Assembly: GCA_903813345.2 (NCBI GenBank)
Contig: CAIIXF020000292.1
Coordinates: 1-25,000 of the forward strand
Source of the DNA: Owenia fusiformis
Lineage: Eukaryota; Annelida; Polychaeta; Sabellida; Oweniidae
DNA: 25,000 nt
Reading direction: 5' to 3'
Positions 1 through 8,130 of the stretch are shown here, piece by piece. Each line of letters starts with the position of its first letter. Position 1 is the first letter of the stretch. The notes under the pieces are model-generated. The model saw nothing but the letters and a program-made list of their open reading frames with translations, did no database searches and was not told where the DNA came from. The translations under genes and the position numbers were made by a program.

Positions 1-360
1 GAATCTACATGTAAAATGACATTTAGAAATATGGTTGTGAAAAGAGTTAATCAACTTTGAAAATTTGATTTTCTTTGAAAATGTGACTTCTAGGTCGGGG
101 AGATTCCCCATAGACCCCATGTTGTAAAACCACAAAAGGTGAAATATTTTTTCTTGTGTTAGGCAGATAATATTTTCTTTTACTAGACACATTTTAATTT
201 GTATAACTATCAGATACATAAGGGTAATATGAAAAGTGAACCACTAAAACTGATGCATATTCAAGTTTAAGGAAATTTTGTAATACCCTGTCATGTTAAT
301 TCCCCCGAATCAGCCACCTGGTGGCGAAACTGGTAACTACCTACTCGCATCTGAGTAATT
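1..360 (-). mobile_element. MITE-like dispersed repeat, copy 1 (cut by window edge)
   Basis: This stretch is the reverse complement of 15854-16190 over nearly its whole length, with scattered substitutions and small indels. Shared landmarks include GCCACCTGGTGGCGAAACTGG and the terminal block ACTCGCATCTGAGTAATT. The homology runs to base 1, so the element continues outside the window. The other copy has short inverted ends built on AGATGCGAG, and no coding potential is seen in either. This supports a non-autonomous DNA transposon, but the superfamily is not identified. Confidence 0.75.
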
Positions 361-468
361 ATGACAACTGTGGCTTAAATCTATGAGTTACAATCTTAAT
401 ACGCCTTTTTAAAAATAGGTAAAACATACAACGGGTATGATTTACTAAAATAAAGAGCATAAACGTAC

Positions 469-687
469 ATGGAGGAGGGGGAGATGGTAGACAGCAGGGC
501 TTGGGTTCGTACTCCTTTGAAGAACCAATACAGTACGTTGAACTAGAATACCCACGTCCGACGCAGTAGCACCGACGGGTTCGATAACAAAGGGAATTTC
601 CTGGCCTATAGCATTGTGGCGTCGATGGTAGTCCACTTGCAACACAATCTCCGTTTATCCACGATCCCCATGGTTTCCAGTAGCATA
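469..687 (-). CDS. TSP1-like domain exon (subtype I), phase 1-1
   Basis: This single exon encodes about 73 residues of a secreted or extracellular cysteine-rich module. Read on the minus strand it opens after a cag acceptor with CYWKPWGSWINGDC, continues through LPSTPQCYRPG and CYRTRRCYCVGRGY, and ends CIGSSKEYEPKPCC plus a proline-rich tail. The W..WG.W spacing, the RTRxC strand and the terminal C.G...E...C pattern are those of thrombospondin type-1 repeats, with extra cysteines. The donor is GTACGT. The exon is 219 bp, a multiple of three, with one base of a codon at each border, which is the symmetric 1-1 class typical of shuffled extracellular modules. It is closest to the exon at 22834-23043. 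The parent gene is not recognised; related modules occur in ADAMTS-like, hemicentin and SCO-spondin proteins. The domain call is fairly secure, the gene model is not. Confidence 0.75.
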
Positions 688-689
688 CT

Positions 690-1066
690 GGATCTTAATG
701 TAGATAATAAGAGTATTACGTCGTGCCATTATGATATGCTAAGACATATGCCATGTTATGAATAATTGCCTACAGAATCATTAGGTGAAAACTGTACATG
801 GTGCAGTGGAGAGCAGTGTAATGCAGTGCAGTGCAGTGTAATGCAGTGCAGTGCAATGCAGTAATATCCCAAAATTGATAATATTAGATCACTTAGAGTG
901 ATGTTTTTGAGAGAATTTTAGACGTTGGCTCTCACAGGAACCAAACACAAATTTCTGAGGCAAATACATAATATTTTTTTCGCCAAAAAAACTCCATGAT
1001 TTTACTCCGATATTTCTTTTTAAAATGCATGGATTTCAATAAAATAGTTGGCAGGATTTGCAGAAC
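690..1066. other. Intronic or intergenic DNA with a GCAGT microsatellite
   Basis: No gene is supported here. Bases about 801-862 are an imperfect GCAGT/GCAAT/GTAAT pentanucleotide microsatellite. The remainder is AT-rich unique-looking sequence upstream, in the minus sense, of the TSP1-like exon. Confidence 0.6.
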
Positions 1067-1273
1067 TCAAGAAACTTCTTTAAATGGGAATCGAAACCAG
1101 CCATATTCTCCTGACGACCGTTTTTTTGAATTATGATAGTTTATGGCGTAGGGTTTGCGGATGGTTGTTGACCCTTCGATACGCTTGCGGACTTTGTCGA
1201 CTTGACTATCCAACATCATTTGAGACTGAATGATTGTATCTACAACTATCTTTAATATCAATTGTATGGACAT
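1067..1273 (-). CDS. Hypothetical ORF or orphan exon, 68 aa
   Basis: A minus-strand ORF of balanced amino-acid composition starts MSIQLILKIVVDTI and ends WFRFPFKEVS before a stop. It contains a charged helical-looking stretch (SQVDKVRKRIEG) and no cysteines, so it is not one of the TSP1 or CCP modules around it. An in-frame stop lies just upstream of the ATG. A possible cag acceptor upstream would give phase 2, which does not match the phase-1 exons of the neighbouring minus-strand gene. It may be chance, a terminal exon of another gene or a transposon remnant. No function is assigned. Confidence 0.15.
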   Translation of the reverse strand: MSIQLILKIVVDTIIQSQMMLDSQVDKVRKRIEGSTTIRKPYAINYHNSKKRSSGEYGWFRFPFKEVS

Positions 1274-1682
1274 AATAAAACGTATTCTGTTTTATGAGTA
1301 TGAACTATCGAACAATCCATTTTGAGGGCTCGTCGCAAACATACTTTTTTAACGAGTTGAAAGAAATCGCAGCACATGATACATTTTTTTATGTTGCCTG
1401 AATTTATATTAGGAAACTTTGATTTTTGTCTAAAAAATCACCATTAAAGGTTTTCTAAGAATTAATAACCAATGTTTTTGGTTTATATCGCATGGTCATG
1501 ATAGTCAGTTGTGCTAACATCAAAATAGCACACATTAAATGACGTTGAATGTTAACACACATTACAGAACTCGAATATATTTGAAAATATCAATTATCGT
1601 AAATTTGCCCATAAATCAAGCTATAAAGAACTGATTTGAATATCGTGAAATGATGAATTATAATGATAAAAACACACATCAG

Positions 1683-1856
1683 TGAAAAAAGAGAGCAATT
1701 TGAAACATGTACCTTGTTTTCATGAACCAAAAACTGCAGACGAAGAGCTGAAAACGATTCCCGACACTCCAGCTGATCAAATTACATTTTTTAGAAAGTA
1801 CCTTAGGGTATCACGAGTAATTGGTGCAAATATGACAAAGATTGGCTACATATCAT
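1683..1856 (+). CDS. Candidate orphan exon on the opposite strand, phase 1-1
   Basis: A 174-bp open stretch lies between a cag acceptor (AG at 1681-1682) and a good donor GTGAGT (1857). It has one codon base at each border, so it is a symmetric 58-codon exon. The translation is charged and protein-like: near the middle it reads KTADEELKTIPDTPADQ, followed by FFRKYLRVSRVIGANMTKIG. It has two cysteines at most and does not resemble TSP1 or Sushi. It lies antisense to, and between, the CCP and TSP1 exons of the minus-strand gene. The acceptor has a poor pyrimidine tract, which weakens the call. I do not recognise the family. It could be an exon of a gene nested in the intron or a remnant. Confidence 0.3.
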
Positions 1857-1983
1857 GTGAGTATTGGCATTTGACAAATTGAAAGATGCACGTTTAAAAT
1901 CCACAATACACAATGAGACCTTCAGAACGTTTGTGCCAGCTATCGGGGTATTTTTAGTTTTTCCTTGATCATTGAATAAATAC

Positions 1984-2063
1984 GTTATTCAATGATTTCT
2001 CGTGAAAATACAGAAAATATTGTGCCCGAGAAAGTCTGTATTTCACTACCATTATTGAATAAC
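1984..2063. repeat. Short inverted repeat (MITE-like stem), family also at 9712-9851
   Basis: Arms of about 30 bp, beginning GTTATTCAATGATTTCTCG on the plus strand and GTTATTCAATAATGG on the minus strand, face each other across a loop of about 22 bases. The block ending in CTGTATT..CACGAGA..ATCATT recurs in the larger inverted repeat at 9712-9851, so this looks like a dispersed palindromic family. Confidence 0.55.
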
Positions 2064-2287
2064 TTATACTGTTTCGTTGCATCTTTTAGATCATAGTTTG
2101 GCATTTTTCTTTATTCTCCTTATAGACGTTACACTACTTCATATACTGAGTAAAACAATTTCTACAAAATCGGGTGAAAATGCGTTTTGATTAGTAACGT
2201 TTATAAAGAAGATATAATCGAATGTACACTTATATGTGTAACTAATCAAAGGAAAATGTTAATGAAATGACAACATTTGAAACTTAC

Positions 2288-2473
2288 TACAAGTTGGGAC
2301 AGGACCATCCCAATGTCCAGTGCTTAAGCATTTTATACTGTCCTTCCCGACGATCGGATAACCGATGTTACATACGAATCTAATCACTTCCCCAACGTAA
2401 TATGGTTCAGTATCACTGCCTTCAGCCCTTCTTCCGTTTTCTGGTGCGTAAGGTTGGGGAGGGTAGCATATTA
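2288..2473 (-). CDS. Sushi/CCP (SCR) domain exon, phase 1-1
   Basis: This 186-bp exon encodes 62 residues with the complement control protein pattern. A first cysteine lies in ICYPPQPYAPENGRR, followed by YYVGEVIRFVCNIGYP and then KCLSTGHWDGPVPTC. The VGEVIRFVCNIGY strand and the C....G.W....P.C ending are diagnostic, and all four disulphide cysteines are present. The acceptor is TTTTAG and the donor is GTAAGT. One codon base is contributed at each end, so the exon is symmetric 1-1 and reads in frame with the TSP1-like exons on either side. CCP modules act in extracellular protein binding. Mixing them with TSP1 repeats fits a secreted or matrix or immune-type mosaic protein. This is the only CCP exon I find in the window. 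Confidence 0.8.
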
Positions 2474-2544
2474 CTAAAAGAGTTTATATACATACAGATT
2501 TTTTTCATCGAACAGCAGCAATGGCTGCTAATTTTTTACAAAAT

Positions 2545-2810
2545 CCCTACACTGACCTTTCAGTTATATCAAAAATCGACAGAAAATGACAAATGGAAAC
2601 CCACTAGCCAAATTGTAAATGTTATATGTTTAAGTACACATATAAAATTTCAACAAGATTGCTCCATTACTTTTTGAGTTATAGAAAAAACGTTAAATGC
2701 CAACGTGTCATAAAATAATGTGCCCTGCTGTTGATTATTCATATATCAAGTATAGACAAAATTGCACTACTATTTTTTCCAGTTACAGCAAAAAGCGTAA
2801 AATAGCATGT
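2545..2810. repeat. Degenerate tandem repeat, about 115-bp unit, two copies
   Basis: The phrase CAAGATTGCTCCATTACTTTTTGAGTTATAG followed by AAAAACGTTAAA near 2652-2695 recurs as CAAAATTGCACTACTATTTTTTCCAGTTACAG with AAAAGCGTAAA near 2757-2802. An ORF crossing this region (2402-2677, plus strand) is not considered a gene because its first part is antisense to the CCP exon. Confidence 0.4.
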
Positions 2811-3424
2811 AACGGCCGCCTTCTTCAAGATGGCAACCATATTTTTAAATAGATATATTTTAAAATGAATACATACTGTACATTTTTCCATTCAAAATAT
2901 CTAAGCACAAGTGCCAAAGGGAAAGGACCAAACGTTTTAATGGAACCTAGCAAAATCTAAGTGTATACCAATCATAACAAGGCATTAACATGACAAAAGG
3001 CCAGATTTGAGGCAAAAATCTTTGGGTAACAATGATTTCCCATACCAAAAAGATTTACAGTATGCATGTGTCTGACTGGGATGTATGGAAGATGAGCGGG
3101 TATGGATGGGTAGGAATGTATGGTGTGAAAGGAAGAACGTTTGGAGGTTGCTTTAAAATGTAAAATGTAAGAAGTTTAAACTGAAATAAAATAAAAACTA
3201 CAAAAAAAATACCAAAAAGACTCCCGTGCTACGTACATAATCTTCTTAAAATTTATGCATCAAGACAAGACCCGAATTCTCTTTCAGCAATTGGTATTAA
3301 AAAGGTCAAGACATATGCAACGTTTTAAATATTGGTGCATACTCCGGAGTCATGTCACAGACCATGCGTTTTGTTTATATTGCTAGTGGTGATACTGGAA
3401 ATACATTGTGAAACGTGCACCTAC
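2811..3424. other. Intronic DNA, no gene seen
   Basis: This is AT-rich sequence between the CCP and TSP1-like exons. It holds a GGCCGCC..AAGATGGC..CCATATTTT phrase resembling the repeat field at 23640-24200 and a short GGATGTATGG-rich patch near 3070-3125. No exon-like ORF with splice borders was found. Confidence 0.5.
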
Positions 3425-3667
3425 TTGGAGGGGGTGTGGTTGTTGGTGGTGGGATGCAACATGCTTTGTATTCAGTCTCTTCAGAAGGTCCACTGCAATA
3501 CTTTGAATCGCTGTAGCCCCGTCCCTCACAATAACACTGACGCGTTCTATAGCACTTATATTTCCCTGGCAGATGTAGAGGCGATGGGCAGCTGTTGTAC
3601 GGTGGAGGTCGTCCTAATTTCACACATGTGCCCTTAATCCATGTTCCCCAGGGTTTCCAGTAACATC
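3425..3667 (-). CDS. TSP1-like domain exon (subtype II), phase 1-1
   Basis: This 243-bp exon encodes 81 residues. It starts after a CGAAAG acceptor with CYWKPWGTWIKGTC. It then shows the subtype II spacer around PYNSCPSPLHLPGKYKC, the core CYRTRQCYCEGRGYSDSKYC, and the end SGPSEETEYKACC followed by a threonine/proline tail. The donor is GTAGGT. Border phase is 1-1. The protein is almost identical to the exon at 24313-24540 about 21 kb away, and the introns just outside the two exons also align, so the copies arose by a fairly recent duplication. The proline/threonine tail is a likely flexible linker between modules. The overlapping plus-strand ORF (3332-3637) is its shadow. The TSP1-like assignment is by motif and the host gene is unnamed. 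Confidence 0.8.
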
Positions 3668-4217
3668 CTTTCGAAAATTTAACAAATCAAAAAGTGATTT
3701 TGTGAGAATTACATACATATATTAAGCGGGGAAAAACTCTATATTTTTCGATTGATAATAACCTATTCATTAGTGCAGTTTTAACTTACAAGATTTGCAT
3801 AATGATACAATGTTTATTTCTTGAAACCATTTTGCAAATATATAGGGGTATTATATGAATTACTATGATGACAAAACTGAAAATGATAATAAAGTCACGT
3901 TGAGCAAATCAATGAGTCGTTGTCCAACTAAAATAAAGTGCGAAAAAGTATTTGATTTACTTATTCAAAGTCAGATAGATAACCCAAGAAGATCTCCAAA
4001 ATGAATAAATAAATGACTGATATTTCTCGATCAATTATCCGTCATATTTCAAAGTACTGCAACAGGCTGCTGAGTATATGTAAAAGGAAACAGGTACATC
4101 AACTCAATCAGAGACAAAAGGATCACTGATCAATGGGTCAAGTGTTGCAAAAGACTCTAAAATTCAAAGAGGAAATATGTGTTTACTTTGTAAACATTGT
4201 TTATAAATAAATGTTAG
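3668..4217. other. Intronic or intergenic DNA, no gene seen
   Basis: AT-rich sequence upstream, in the minus sense, of the TSP1-like exon. The first 60 bases align with the region upstream of the relic exon at 24755-24810. Nothing else was recognised before the retroelement leader. Confidence 0.5.
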
Positions 4218-4417
4218 TAAGGCCAGCCATAGCTTCGGCTCCGCCCACACTGTCACTCTGTAATTGTCAATCACTGAACAGTCGTTCCGCAACGTTCCAA
4301 ACAATTGAACATCCATTCTATCTTAAGATATCATTCATTCAGTTTTCGAAGTAGCGAACGACACAACGAGATTCAAACATTTTTCAAAGTTGATTATTCA
4401 TCACAAACACAAATATC
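4218..4417 (+). other. Probable leader of the DIRS-type element
   Basis: These 200 bases precede the gag ATG, are less AT-rich than the flank and carry no ORF. They hold a GCTTCGGCTCCGCCC phrase near 4232. By position this is the untranslated leader, possibly including part of a left terminal repeat. No matching copy was found near the recombinase, so neither the terminal repeat nor the true left boundary can be shown. Confidence 0.35.
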
Positions 4418-5524
4418 ATGCCACCTAAAAAACGACGTATTTCCTATCCTTCATCAGAACATATGAAGGAAGAATTGTCAGACATAGGGATAAAGATTAA
4501 GAAAAAGATTTCGCTCACAGCGTTGAGAAACTTGTATATGGACAATGTTATGAATGATGACGCTAACGACGGAATTATACCATCCGAGGAGCAGGATGAA
4601 ATCGAAATCGGCCCTATCGTACCTCCCGTACCAGTAATGTCTGAAGAAAGAAGAATTATCAAGGATCTTGAAAATAAGGTCGAAAATCTTACTGACGTCG
4701 TGAGTTCCCTTGTTAACCAACAGAACATACCGTTCGCTGCTGGCTCAGCTGAGCAAATAGAGAATTCGGCGGCGATAGAGCCAAGACCACGAGATGGATC
4801 ATCATCAGCAGGCCTCGGTTCCAAAGGTATTCACCCGAATTCTTTACCTATTGTAGACATTATTTCACCCGGGGTAAGAAAGGCGATACAATCCGGGAAA
4901 TATGTCAACTTAGCATGTTTGCTAGTGCCGTATTACGAACTTTCGAAAACACCAGCATTAGATACGGATGATGACGGAAAACTCTGTCTGAAGCCCATCA
5001 ACATGGACAATGACCCAAAGCTTAAAGTCTCTCTTAACATCGCCGAATTTATCACAGCGTTTGACAAGTATAAAAGGGTGATGTGTGAAAAATTCCCAGG
5101 AAGACGCGATGAGCTTGATAGATACCAGCATGGTATTTTAGAACTTTATAACTCCTACCCTGGCCCAAAATTCTACGAGTACCATAAGCGTTTCAGTTCC
5201 CAGGCATGCGCTGCCTGGATAAATCTGCAAATAAAGGTCGATTGGGGCTGCAGAAATTCGGACTTATGGCAACTTGTACTGAATAGTAAGATCGGCGACA
5301 ACGTCAAGACACATGTTAGCTCTTCGTCAACAGGAAGCAACATGCTCAACCGCTCAAAGGATATGAGAGGCCGCTCTATACAACGCAACGATGGCAGGGA
5401 GATTTGTAATAATTTCAATAGTTCCCGTGGTTGCACATATGCAGATTGCAATAGAGCACACGTTACAAAACAAACGTCTGAAACCGCTGATGTCAATTCC
5501 GTAACTAAAAGTGGAAATAACTGA
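4418..5524 (+). CDS. DIRS-type retrotransposon Gag-like protein with CCCH zinc finger
   Basis: This intact 368-residue ORF is the nucleocapsid-type protein expected to package element RNA. The N-terminus is basic (PPKKRRIS), a possible nuclear signal. Residues about 74-103 form a short predicted coiled coil (EERRIIKDLENKVENL). Residues about 143-285 hold the conserved central region seen in YR-retroelement Gag proteins: SLPIVDIISPGVRKAIQSGK, then the EFITAFDKYKRVMCEKFPGR and YPGPKFYEYHKRF strands, then a DWG. Residues 330-348 form a C-x8-C-x4-C-x3-H zinc finger (C330, C339, C344, H348). The ATG at 4418 is the first in frame and precedes the basic segment. The frame continues past a single TGA into the RT region. 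The family call rests on gene order with the RT and on motif memory, not on a search. Confidence 0.7.
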   Translation: MPPKKRRISYPSSEHMKEELSDIGIKIKKKISLTALRNLYMDNVMNDDANDGIIPSEEQDEIEIGPIVPPVPVMSEERRIIKDLENKVENLTDVVSSLVNQQNIPFAAGSAEQIENSAAIEPRPRDGSSSAGLGSKGIHPNSLPIVDIISPGVRKAIQSGKYVNLACLLVPYYELSKTPALDTDDDGKLCLKPINMDNDPKLKVSLNIAEFITAFDKYKRVMCEKFPGRRDELDRYQHGILELYNSYPGPKFYEYHKRFSSQACAAWINLQIKVDWGCRNSDLWQLVLNSKIGDNVKTHVSSSSTGSNMLNRSKDMRGRSIQRNDGREICNNFNSSRGCTYADCNRAHVTKQTSETADVNSVTKSGNN

Positions 5525-5528
5525 CTAG
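5522..5528 (+). promoter_or_regulatory. Possible leaky stop (UGA CUAG) between gag and pol
   Basis: Gag ends with TGA followed directly by CTAG. The reverse transcriptase frame continues in the same phase, and its first ATG is only 15 bases past the stop. UGA followed by CUA(G) is a well-documented efficient stop-codon readthrough context in animals and their viruses. Readthrough would give a Gag-Pol fusion. Reinitiation at 5540 or a simple point mutation are alternatives. Confidence 0.35.
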
Positions 5529-5539
5529 AACCTAATCTC

Positions 5540-6325
5540 ATGGTAGCGTCCACTCCTGTAAACGTCAAAAAATTAGCATCCGAGTTAAAAATGCACCCAG
5601 ACAAAAACTTCGTGCAATATCTTTGTACTGGACTTACAAACGGATTTGACACCATGGTTAGCGAAATTCAATTGCCGACACTCGAATGCCGTAACCTTCT
5701 TTCGGCTAGGAAACAACCGGAGGCAACTACGGAGTTATTAAAGAAGGAACTAGAAAAAGGATATGTTCTCGGCCCTTTCAAAACACCTCCCTTTAAAACG
5801 TTTAGGGTAAGTCCAGTCGGCATAGCAGTTGGAAAATATTCTAACAAAAAACGGCTTATTGTTGACCTGTCGTCATCCCACGATGATTCCGATTCTGAAA
5901 GTATAAACGATCTCATAGACAAAAACGCATGTTCTCTAAGCTATGTTACCATAGATGATGCGATTAGGGGGATTATTAAAAGAGGCCGTAAATCAATGAT
6001 GTGTAAATTCGACATCCAGGATGCTTTTTAAATCATCCCTATTGATCCAAGGCAATGGCATCTTTTCTGTGTAAAATGGATGGGAAACTACTACGTGTGT
6101 CCACGGCTGTGTTTCGGATGCAGATCATCGCCAAAAATCTTTGACAATATATCTCAGGCAGTATGTTGGATCGCGGAGCACAAATATAACGTCGATTTTG
6201 TAATACACCTCTTGGACGATTTTCTAACAATCGACGGTGATCCCGATACCGGTCTTAGAACCATGGCCATTATGACACAGATTTTTAACGTACTTAAAAT
6301 CCCCCTTGCCGCCCACAAATGCTTG
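5540..6325 (+). pseudogene. DIRS-type reverse transcriptase, nonsense-interrupted and 3'-truncated
   Basis: This is the amino half of an RNA-directed DNA polymerase that would copy element RNA. In order it shows LEKGYVLGPFKTPPFKTFRV, then a KKRLIVDLS strand, motif A FDIQDAF with its catalytic aspartate near 6011, a CFGCRSSPKIFD motif B, motif C LLDDFLTI with both aspartates, and the IPLAAHK start of the next block. An in-frame TAA at 6029-6031 sits right after motif A, in the place of a basic residue in relatives, and the reading frame continues unchanged after it, so one substitution explains the break. Homology stops near 6325, where satellite-like GT-rich DNA begins. The thumb, RNase H and everything further are missing. 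This copy cannot make an active enzyme. The frame is shared with the upstream gag. Confidence 0.8.
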
Positions 6326-6560
6326 TGGTGTTTTGGTTTGTGGATGTGGTGTTGGTTTGGTGGTGTGTGTAGTACGCATGTGGTGGGTTAATTTGTTTTT
6401 CAATAGTCTGGTTGTTTTGCGATTTGTTTTGGCTTCGTGTTGCGGTGTGTGTTGTGTTGGTGGCATGTCTTGTTAAGATATTAACTTGATTTGGGGGGCC
6501 GTCTTACTGCTTATGGATATTCTTGTTTTCCGTGTGTTGCGGAATTGTTGTCGGTTTTAT
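6325..6560 (-). repeat. Diverged copy of the ~0.4-kb satellite unit, joined to the RT
   Basis: The plus strand here is GT-rich and aligns with the reverse complement of the unit arrayed at 17530-18440. The clearest match is GTTGGTGGCATGTCTTGTTAAGATATTAACTT against GTTGGTAGTATATCTTGTTGTTGAGATATTAACTT. ORFs on both strands in this stretch are low-complexity artefacts. The junction with the RT falls within a few bases of 6325. Confidence 0.6.
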
Positions 6561-7655
6561 AGAAAGATGTCGCTCTTTGTTAATTCGTTCGGTTACAAGG
6601 GGTGATATTTTTTAAGATTGGTAGGTAAGGGTACTTTCGGTGAGTTCGAAGTGTATCAATGGGCCTGGTAAGGTTATATTGTTGGTGTGGGTAGTTGTTT
6701 TATGTAGTTGTATATGTGTGTTTATAATTGGTTGTTACATTCATCCATTCATTCACTCATACATTGGTTAGTTATTTTAATGAATTTGGGTTATAATTCA
6801 TAAATGTTATAACTCTTTTGGTACAGATAGGTGGCCATGAAAAGGGCCGGGTGTTTGTTGTTGATTGTTAGCTGCTGCGTTGGTTGGGTGTTGTGGCTTG
6901 TTTCCGTTTGGATCAGTATTTTGAAGCTGTGTTATTTAGCTCCTTGGTAGTTTTCTCTGCTTCCGTTTTACCCATGGTGTTGGCAAGTTTGCTGGTGAGG
7001 GTGTCCACCTGTCACAGCGAAAATGGCAAAGTATCCTGCCTGTTGGATACTTGTGGGATATTTTATGAATATGAATACATCCTTAAGAATCCATGATAAA
7101 TACTCTAGGTATCACGATTTCGGAGATTCATGGATACTATTGAGGGACGGAACACTAATATCCAGAACTATCCGTAGTTCTGGATACTACTGGTATATGT
7201 CTCGTTTCTTCACGTATACTTAGGGATTCAACTGCTCACTACTACTGGCTACTCACAAATATGGCTGGATATTCAATTACATTCTCAGGATATTTAGGGA
7301 TACTTTTGGAATATTCATAATTACGATCGGGATTTTACACATACAGCAAGGATATTCTCGTTCATACCTCAAAAACTCAAGCGAGCTATTTATATATATG
7401 ACATGTCCAAATATCTATGTACTTTCAATCTAGAGAGAATACGTTGATATATTTAGAGCATTTTTATGTAAAAAGGTCTCCTTGCACAAACTAAACACGA
7501 AGAGAGGCATTTAATTATGTACAGTACCAACTGACGACCTTCTTCGATTTAGGAACTGCTGTTTACGATCATATCATATTAATATACTATATATTTCGAC
7601 TTTGAAGATGCTTCAAAGTTTATCCCAGGGGTCCAAATAACGTTCTTCTCAATTT
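6561..7655. other. Gene-free stretch with GT-rich and short repeated phrases
   Basis: It starts moderately GT-rich, includes a CATT-type microsatellite near 6738-6764, and at 7050-7320 has many scattered variants of GGATACT, GGATATT and TCATGGATAC. ORFs at 6884-7096 and 7023-7223 overlap each other, have no homology I recognise and are not called. A perfect 12-bp hairpin lies at 7159-7186. Confidence 0.5.
7159..7186. repeat. Perfect 12-bp hairpin with 4-base loop
   Basis: TATCCAGAACTA and its exact complement TAGTTCTGGATA flank the loop TCCG. No T-run follows and no surrounding gene is known, so it is recorded only as a structural motif. Confidence 0.7.
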
Positions 7656-8130
7656 TTGATAGCGCGCCGACGTCAGAGAGCACACTTCCGGTTTAATCGG
7701 CTCAGCCAGGAAATATGCAATGGCGACTTATATTTGTGTTTGTTACCTTATTTCGAAGCCATTTTTCAGTGTCTTCGAATATCGAAATGTAGTCAACAAA
7801 AGCTCGACAGTAAAGTGCATAAAATCATTTATAAGATGAATTTACGTTTATATCGTGAAAGTATTACCGAAGTCAGATAAAACGAGAAAACTACAAAATG
7901 CACACGCAAAAATTCGACGGATTCACAGTTTTATTCAAATATTTCAGCCGACATGAAGGAAATGTTGTTTCTACTCGAGTCGTTTTTAACTTTAATACAT
8001 GTTCCGTGCTTAGAAGCAAATGTTTCATCGTGGAGCGGCTTATTGTTGATGTAATCGTCGATTGAATTTCCCAACCTAACACAAGTTTTTCGATGGCAGC
8101 CATTTTGAGTGGTTTAGATATCACGAAGAG
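7656..8130. other. CpG-containing unique stretch, possible promoter or 5' exon region
   Basis: Bases 7660-7700 carry GACGTCAG (CRE-like half) and ACTTCCGG (ETS-type site) in a CpG-rich context that is unusual in this window. Short plus-strand ORFs begin nearby at ATGCAATGGCG, one of them hydrophobic (MQWRLIFVFVTLF). On the minus strand about 7920-8105 is open in two frames, one of them reading GNSIDDYINNKPLHDE. A YY1-like GCCATTTTG lies at 8099. These are suggestive of a transcription start region but no gene model could be made. Confidence 0.25.

Noticed and set aside
3332-3637. Plus-strand ORF of 101 aa
   Set aside because: Antisense shadow of the TSP1-like exon at 3425-3667; the equivalent antisense ORF at 24313-24546 has the same cause.
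4444-5655. Minus-strand ORFs of 80-160 aa under gag and RT
   Set aside because: Shadows of the plus-strand retroelement frame, without their own motifs.
7159-7186. Rho-independent terminator
   Set aside because: The hairpin is perfect but lacks a T-run, and the DNA is eukaryotic.
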